DNA of 64,000 bases, taken from contig OY829538.1 in the NCBI GenBank assembly GCA_963691705.1, forward strand, positions 17,386,443-17,450,442. The letters are read 5' to 3'. Position 1 is the stretch's first letter; every line of letters starts with the position of its first letter. The stretch comes from Viola odorata (lineage: Eukaryota; Streptophyta; Magnoliopsida; Malpighiales; Violaceae). A program made the translations under genes and the position numbers. Shown here in pieces: positions 56,245-64,000 of this stretch. The notes under the pieces are model-generated. The model worked only from the letters and a program-made list of their open reading frames with translations. It was not told the DNA's origin and made no database searches.

Positions 56245-57772
56245 TGTTGTTAGGCGGCGACAGGAAACGTAACAGCCTGAAGGAAAGGGAAAATGAAGAA
56301 GAAAGGCGGAAAGATAATGAGAAATGCCGAAACGATGGATGCACCTAAATAGGAAAAGTATACGGTTTAAATTGCAAGCTTGATGGCCAATTGGTTAGTG
56401 ACCGTTACATGTGAGACGACGTTCCACTGGTGTCGGTTATGGCATGGTGGAAGGATTGATTCTCTGTGGTGTATTGGGAAGGAAAATCCTAAATTTGAAT
56501 TTGAGAGGGTGAGACGTGTCCACCGAGAATTGCTCCGTCAACCACCTCTGTTTGATGCAGATGAAATTCGGTCAGCGGTTCATAAGCTTGTTGACCGAAA
56601 GAGACCGTTTGAACACACCAAGTGCATATCCAAAAAGGGGGGCCTGGTTATGTTACTTCGTCGAACATTTAATAACAACCCTAAACAGGAGAATAGTGAA
56701 AGCCCTTTGGAGTGGTATTAAAGATTCTTTAATTAATCGATTGGGTCCTTCAGTCTTGGCCAAGCCCTAGGCTAAGCTCGGGGTCAAACCCTAAATTAAA
56801 AGAAAATGAGACACAGCTAGGCCAAGCTCATGGCCTACCTCATGAAGATAACAAGACATTACATAAGGTAAATAAATATCCAACCACAACATGGACAGAT
56901 CTATTAAATGTCAGGAGACTCGGCACCAGGTTGTGCTGAGACACAGCCTGGCCTTCAACCAGACGATCATTAGCCTTTTGCCTCTCATGGAGGATTTATT
57001 GGGGTGGACTCTGAAAGAAAAAGAAGCAATGAGTTAAAACTATCTCAAGGGTTTCGCTTTTTGGGAAAGTGAGAGAAAACACAGCAGCATAATGGGGTTG
57101 ATGTTAGAATGAGGCAGAGGTAAATCATTGTCGTGATACCTGCAGAAAACTTACGTATAATTGAGCAACATGATCATCATCGTCATCATCATATAACAAT
57201 AAATATTTCATATATTATCATCATATGCTACCTATCTCTGAAGAATTTGGGCTATATAATCATCATCATCATCATCATATAATGCATAAATTATCCATTA
57301 AACCACTGCCCAGAAAACGCATTGTAAACGCATAATCTATTAAACCACTGCACAAAAATTGCATTGTTGTGGTATATCCAATTATCAAAATCCATGATAC
57401 AGGTCTAGACTATGACAGTGTTCACCTATACATCAACTACTGCCCAAGTAAATGATATGTACTGATCATTGCATCATGGTATCCTTGCCTGTAATGCACC
57501 TATATACTGCACAAAAAGTTGCTATTTACTACTGACTGCAGATGCAGACACTAAGATTGGTGGATACTGTGATCCTCATCATTACCCAAAATATGGATCA
57601 CTTATATAGTTACTTTTAATGCACAACCTAAAATCCCTTTCCACTGTCTACTACAAACTACGGCTGAAATCCTCATGTATTCCTGCAAGCATGTAAGAGC
57701 AAATTAATCACAGCAGATCCATAACCACACAAATAACATTCAACAAAATGATTGAGTAAGATTACTTACAGG
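56245..57772. other. Spacer inside the mariner element
   Basis: A plus-strand frame at 56380-56721 (with FEFERVRRVHRELLRQPPLF) is open but has no support beyond length. CAT/CATCAT microsatellite at 57177-57280. The right part is probably the 3' region of the transposase gene, which ends at 57773. Confidence 0.45.
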
Positions 57773-59370
57773 CTATGGGAGTAGATGAGCCCTTGCATTT
57801 GCAATGATTAAGGAGTCACATGGCAGGACGAGAGGGAGCAGGCCTTGCCTTTCCAAAGACTCCTTACTCATGTGCGGGATTTTATACGTGTTATCCCCCA
57901 AAAGTTTCAGAATTTCAACAATACATGACTGAAGAGTGAGAAATATATAATTGGACTTCATTGCAGGAAACTCAATAAAACTCTTATGTACGGCGGCAAC
58001 CAATTCAGGCACAGACCTAGCACATTCCTGTTCTTGGAGAGATTGTATAGCCCTAAAGAACCCAAGATCAAGGACATTAAGATCGGGAGAGTTAGGAGGT
58101 TGACATGACAGTATAACATTCAAGCCAAGAGAGGCAGCAGCTGAAAGGAATTGTTCATCATGAGGCAGGATATGAGTCTTGGCATTATCCTGTTGGATAA
58201 TGATAGGATGTCCAATGTTCTCTACAGGCCACGTAGCCCTTATTGACGGCAAAACCTTATCAATCATGAATTTCCTAATGACATCCCTATCTATCTTTTC
58301 AATTGCCTTCACTTCCATTGACCCTGCCGGTCTGTTTGCACTAGCCCTAACAGCACACACTTCATAAACCAAAGGAAATATACCTAATTTTCCATCAAAA
58401 GTGCATCTACCATCAGGCGCATACCTAGGCCTAGCTATAGCTGCTAGAAACATAATTTTTGGAATGAAATTAGTGGATTTAAGTTTCCTTACTGGATCAT
58501 CCTCGTTTGGCAACAGGTAGTATGTTTGTGTCTTCTTTGTCATGTGAAACCACTTCTCGTCGATGTGCACGACATTGGTCATATCTTGGAAACTCTGGTC
58601 AGCAGGAGGTGACTGTGGATCCAGCATTGACAGGCAGAACTCAATCCTTCTTTGCCGATTAGCATCAGTCAAAATAGGCTTGATGGCATTAGAATGTCGC
58701 CTGATCTCTCCACTCTTCATGGCATTTGACAAAGACCTCCTGGATACTTTTAGTGCTTTCGAGAGATTCCTCATAGTGGTCCTCTTCCTTAGAGGAATAT
58801 CCCGGACTTGCTGCCAATCAAAGTCAACCCTTTTCCTCCCACTATTCTTGACTCTGTTCAGGCAAACGTTGTGATTCATAGACTCTCGGCCAAGTTTCCA
58901 CAACCTCTGGACAGATCGAATTGAAATGTTGAAGGCGGCTGCGACCTCACCTGTTGTCCGTCTCAGAAGCTTCCCGTTCTCACTCTTCCGCAACAGCATC
59001 TCATATGCCGCAACCCTCTCGTCGTGGCGTAATTCTCTGCGCCGTTTGTTGCATGAATGTTGTCCTGCAACTCACACACACAAACATACTTACGAAAATG
59101 AAAAGGAAATGTATCTTTCATCATACACAAAAACAGTATTCAACTGAAATATGGAGGACCTTCATCTTCACGTTCCGGGTGAGGCTCATTGTTTAAGTCT
59201 GGAAGGTCCTCAGCATTTCCGCCCTCGTCATGTCGGAGCTCCACGAACTCCTCCTCTCCGTCATCTGAGTGACCTTGGTTGTCGCCTTACTGGACTAAGC
59301 TTTCAAGATAACCAGCCTCGTTAGGGTCTCCGGGAATATCAGAGAAAGGGTTAAAATCACCGGCCTCCAT
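57773..59370 (-). pseudogene. Mariner-like DD39D transposase (probable leader defect)
   Basis: It would cut and join the element at TA. The main exon (59064-57773) is open. Numbering from the methionine at 58999, it has a helix-turn-helix (TTGEVAAAFNISIRSVQRLW, 15-34), a second one (RNLSKALKVSRRSLSNAMK, 77-95), then catalytic Asp147 in VVHIDEKWFHMTK, Asp271 in IIQQDNAKTH and Asp311 in SPDLNVLDLGFF. The 39-residue spacing gives DD39D, the plant mariner signature. Translation probably starts upstream: CNKRRRELRHDERVAAYEML precedes without a stop to the acceptor TTGCAG|GA. A first exon (MEAGDFNPFSDIPGDPNEAG at 59370) contains TAA at 59289-59287, then stays open through ELRHDEGGNAEDLPDLNNEP. That TAA would prevent a full product unless another start or splice is used. 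Confidence 0.9.
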
Positions 59371-59840
59371 TGATTGATGCAAGGTTTTGTAAGCAGTGGT
59401 TTTTTAGGGTTTGGGAGAGCAGCCAGAGTTGTGGAATGAGGACAAAAGCAATTTCGAACATAAATTGCTTTCCCCATGTTTCCAATCCCAACACAAAGAC
59501 GGGAAATAAAATTGATGCCGAAATTTCGTTCTCGGTTATGGAGGGAATGGTTTAAACTTTGAAGAATTTGGGAATTTGGGGAAGATAGGAAATGGGGGGA
59601 GAATGGAAAATTGGAGCCGATGGCTAACGAACATACCACTCGTACGCTTTGCGAAGACCAACCCCAGCCCAACCGTTTGTAATACTTGGCCCAACTTGCC
59701 AAGCTCGGCTTCAAGCCAACAAACTACAGATAATTAAGCCATGGTTTTGTTATATATAGCAAGGGAGGTTGGGGGTAGTATGGTCAAAAAATGCCTCGTT
59801 TTCTTCCCACCAATCATTGCCTAAATCCACGTGCTCAGTA

Positions 59841-59872
59841 GCAAAACGACGTTTATTTCGGACCGGAGGGAG
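59841..59872 (-). repeat. Mariner right terminal repeat
   Basis: Read inward CTCCCTCCGGTCCGAAATAA then ACGTCGTTTTGC, the standard plant mariner/Stowaway end, followed by TA. Confidence 0.85.
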
Positions 59873-60045
59873 TAGTAAACTAGAACAACAATTGGTATGA
59901 AAATGTAATATAATTAATTACTATTCAATTCATTTTCTCAAGTACAAGATATGAAAATAGGTTGTAATCATGACATAAGAAAGACAGTTATTGATATCAA
60001 GAAATATTTCAAACAAATCATTAATTAACTAGGGCATGTTAGTTA

Positions 60046-60277
60046 CTCCCTCTCCCTCCTAATGAATGTCGTTTACTATTCCGGCACGTATTTTAATGTG
60101 GCCGAAATAGTAGCTATATGACCCCGAAAAATTCCGTATTTTTTTTCGAACGTACGTTAGGATTAAACGTACGTTAGAAAAAAGTACGAAATTTTTTGAA
60201 GTCATATAGCTACTATTCTAGTCGTTTTGAAATGCGTGTCAGAATAGTAATCGACATTCATTGAGGGACAGAGGGAG
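60046..60277. mobile_element. Stowaway MITE 2
   Basis: 232 bp between TA dinucleotides, beginning CTCCCTCTCCCTCC with AATGTCGTTTACTATTCCGG, inverted at the right end (CAGAATAGTAATCGACATTC). It shares ends and interior (TTTCGAACGTACGTTAG) with the MITE at 18042 and shares end sequence with the mariner element, which may have moved it. Confidence 0.9.
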
Positions 60278-60279
60278 TA

Positions 60280-61683
60280 TCATTTTTGTTTGTAATTTTT
60301 TTTCTAAATAAAAAATAAAAAAAATATTTGATAAAATTATTTTTTATTTTTTAATTATTTTTTTAAGTGAACAATCTATAAAAATAAAAACACAATTTTT
60401 AAAACCAGAAAAAGTGGTTTCTTATTTTCTATTTTATATTTTAAAAATCAGTTTCACCATTATTGAAACATTTGACATGTTCACCATTTAATTGATAGAT
60501 TATTGGTTTCATATCCAATTCATAAGTAACTAGTGGAGTGGTTACTTCAGTTTTTGTTAAGAGAATGAGATTATAATAAAAATAAATGTAACTAGTAAAG
60601 TACCCAATAGAAAAAACCTTTATTTATTTTTCGTACTAGTAAAGAATCCAAGTCCGAGAGATAGTGGAAAGTAGCTAATGCAAATAACACAGTGAAAATG
60701 CTCCAAGTGGTAAATATTTCTTTATTTTTTTAATTAAATTTTCTTTTTATTAAATATGATTACATGCCCAATCCATTCTTACTAAAAAAAAATTATAAGT
60801 TTATAAAACTAGTTTAATGATATATATATAGTGTTAATAGAAGTATATATATGCGTTATAGCACTACTCCTGCTTATGTACTGTTGTGATTATTTACGAG
60901 AATTAAATAAAAATTATTTCAAATAAATCAATCACTTTAATGTGAATAAATAGTTAGATCAATAACAATTATTATAATTTAATGAAGTGCAATATTAACG
61001 TGACGTGCTTGCTATAAACATATTTTTCATGTAAAAGTAAAAATACTTAGTAAATAATTTTGAAAGTTAAGTACTAGCTTGATAAATGTCATTTTTTCTC
61101 CATATAAAATAATTAATATCATTTTAATTTAATTTTTAATTTTTTTGTTCATTTTTATGAGTTTATTTTAACCAAATTGTAAAAGATTTGTCTTTGAATT
61201 AATCAATTATTCTATACTTTTCGGTTCAAATTTTCAAAAATCAAAAAATAATTTAGTTCAATTACGAATCGGATAAAATTTTATTTTATCGGTTTAGATA
61301 ATCTATTTTTCGGTTGAATTTATGGTTAGTTCGATTCAATTTTCAGAATTTCTGTTTTTTTAGAGCCTACTTCCGGTTGTTTATAGAAAAGGAAACTATA
61401 AAACAATGGTGATCACTGGGCCCATCCAAGGATTTTTTGTTTTTTAAAATGCAAAAATTAAATTAAATTAAATGAAGAGGGGAGGCCAATTTCAAAAAGG
61501 CTCAACCCAAAAGTCCAAAACAGAAAACCCCTTGAAAAAGTTAACTGTAACTGACATTAAGTTGCTTAATTAAACCACTAATCATGTATTTCCAAAGCTT
61601 AAGTGGAATCTTATGCCGTACGAAAATCAACACTATACAACGCATGCTTCAAGTTTGCCACTTGCGAATTTGATAGTTGAGCC
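60280..61683. other. AT-rich spacer, no gene seen
   Basis: Long AT-rich stretch with homopolymers. A run of TCGGTT/AATTTTC near 61210-61360 resembles interior sequence of the hAT-like MITEs but lacks visible ends. Confidence 0.45.
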
Positions 61684-61860
61684 TAGGGATGGCAACGGGT
61701 ATCCATACCCGGATACCCGCCCATACCCATGACTGTTTGATCGGGTAATATCCAAACCATACCCGGTTTGACTGGGTATGGTTTGGGTATTACCCATACC
61801 TATTCGGGTATAATGGGTATGATACCCGTTCGGTTACCTATACCCGAACGGGTATACGTA
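61684..61860 (+). mobile_element. Left end of a hAT-like element
   Basis: Starts TAGGGATGGCAACGGGTATC, typical of plant hAT-like elements, followed by many inverted ATACCC/GGGTAT blocks as in the other hAT-like elements here. The matching right end was not found and may lie beyond the window, in which case the phosphatase exons lie inside the element. Confidence 0.6.
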
Positions 61861-61960
61861 ATTTTTTTCAGTTTTTGTTTTCACTTCGCCTTCCACGCCT
61901 TCTCGCGAAGCCGCTTACCCTCACCCTCACCCTCGCCCTCGCCTCTCCTTCTTCTCCGAC

Positions 61961-63286
<1,326 letters not shown>

Positions 63287-63314
63287 TACTCTGTGCATGT
63301 TATATTAAGTAATC

Positions 63315-63684
63315 AATTGGTAACTAGGATTGTGATCCCTCAATTGAATGATGGTATTCCCTCTCTTTTTTCTGCTTGTAAGCAGTAGTTTTTGCAGTTT
63401 TGATTTATAAAAAGTCCAACCTCTCGTTGAGTTTGTGTTATTGAAGTTCACTGTTTGTTTTTGACTTTAATATATATCAACTCTGAATATTATTATTATT
63501 ATTATTTTAGATTAACTTTTAATATTAGTACTGTTATAGTATTTCTTATTGATTGAATGTTATAGTATTTTATATTCCTATTGAATATTCTATTGAATCT
63601 TTGTTTTTTTTAATTTTTATGGAGATGATTATTTTATTCGATAAAGCATTGATTCTTTTGAATTTTGAAGTTGGAAAATTATAA
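63315..63684. other. AT-rich spacer, no gene seen
   Basis: Short ATT microsatellite at 63489-63507. No exon found. Confidence 0.5.
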
Positions 63685-63686
63685 AG

Positions 63687-64000
63687 GGTAAAAAACGAGT
63701 CAAAATGGTAAAAAAAAAGCAAAAATGGTAAAAAACGAGCCAAAATGGTAAAAATCGAGCCAAAACGATAAAAATCGAGCCAAAATGGTAAAACAAATGA
63801 GTCAAGATGGTAAAAAACGAGCCAAAACGGTAAAAAACGAGCCAAGATGGTAAAAACCGAGCCAAAATGGTAAAAATCGAGCCAAAATGGTAAAAAATGA
63901 GTCAAGATGGTAAAAAACGAGCCAAATGGTAAAAACCGAGCCAAAATAGTAAAAACCGAGTCAAATGGTAAAAACCGAGCCAAAATAGTAAAAACCGAGT
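63687..64000 (+). repeat. Minisatellite of 20-21-bp units, continues past window
   Basis: About 15 units of GGTAAAAAACGAGCCAAAAT with small changes (AACGAG, ATCGAG or ACCGAG; GCC or GTC; occasional 1-bp losses). Length variation of A-runs is frequent. The long open frames here on the minus strand are a product of the repeat. Confidence 0.92.

Larger units (their letters stand above)
50334..59872. mobile_element. Giant mariner-like element with cargo genes
   Basis: 9,539 bp between TA dinucleotides (50332-50333 and 59873-59874). The left end CTCCCTCTGGCTCG and the right end, read inward, CTCCCTCCGGTCCG start inverted repeats of about 30 bp that match at roughly 22 positions without gaps, through CGTTTT. 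A better copy of the inner motif, CCGAAATAAACGTCGTT, lies 46 bp further inside on the left. The right terminus sits about 500 bp from the first exon of a DD39D transposase gene. Five more reading frames lie between. Known plant mariner elements are mostly 3-5 kb with one gene, so the length and content are unusual. The alternative, two unrelated Stowaway-type ends, is less likely given the transposase position. Confidence 0.75.

Noticed and set aside
56380..56721. 113-residue plus-strand frame in the mariner element
   Set aside because: Lies in the upstream region of coiled-coil gene B, lacks a promoter-like sequence and any motif; kept only as an open question.
63570..63983. 137-residue minus-strand frame of repeated FLPFG.FTIL-type units
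   Set aside because: Produced by the 20-21-bp minisatellite; not a gene.

Overview
This window is nuclear DNA of a flowering plant, probably a eudicot, from a transposon-dense, AT-rich, gene-poor region. I infer this from GT-AG introns, TATA boxes and AATAAA signals rather than operons, from plant families (Tat and Athila type Ty3/gypsy elements, MULE, PIF/Harbinger, hAT, Stowaway and Tourist MITEs, a DD39D mariner), and from fragments of plant calmodulin, prolyl 4-hydroxylase and PFA-DSP phosphatase genes. I see no intact ordinary host gene. I cannot name the species.

Layout. 1-2592: right part of a PIF/Harbinger derivative carrying host gene pieces. 2638-4170: short inverted-end element with 52-bp repeats. 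4418-8090: old LTR element without recognisable coding, holding a hAT-like element (5200-6057) that carries a calmodulin exon. 8568-16547: complete-ended MULE (9-bp target duplication, about 175-bp terminal repeats) with a decayed MuDR transposase gene and two opposing accessory genes, split by a hAT-like insert (11713-12699). 18042-18979: a Stowaway and a Tourist MITE. 20550-21110: hAT-like element with a tRNA-like insert. 21388-21877: solo LTR.

22798-46377 is a nest of Russian-doll type. An Athila-type element (1.36-kb LTRs, one holding a solo LTR) contains a PIF/Harbinger element (26693-42504, TTA duplications). That element contains a Tat element on the minus strand (29097-39850, CTAAT duplications), whose 5' LTR contains a hAT remnant (38327-39584). 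The Tat element carries, antisense to gag-pol, a row of genes each with its own TATA box. A MULE MITE (43713-44678) sits in the right part of the Athila element. A gag remnant follows at 47505-48505.

50334-59872 is the most unusual object: a 9.5-kb mariner-like element with TA duplications, terminal inverted repeats and a DD39D transposase, plus five cargo reading frames. These are an acidic protein with DLNxxP (EAR-type) motifs, two paralogous small coiled-coil proteins, and a pair of overlapping frames resembling the Athila ORF1 protein. The small coiled-coil proteins resemble the first antisense gene of the Tat element, so one small protein family may travel with two unrelated classes of transposon.

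The rest is a second Stowaway MITE (60046-60277), a hAT-like end next to exons of a PFA-DSP phosphatase (61961-63286), and a 20-21-bp minisatellite running off the window end. Most transposon genes carry nonsense codons or frameshifts. The cargo frames of the mariner element are open, apart from the ATGA overlap between two of them.
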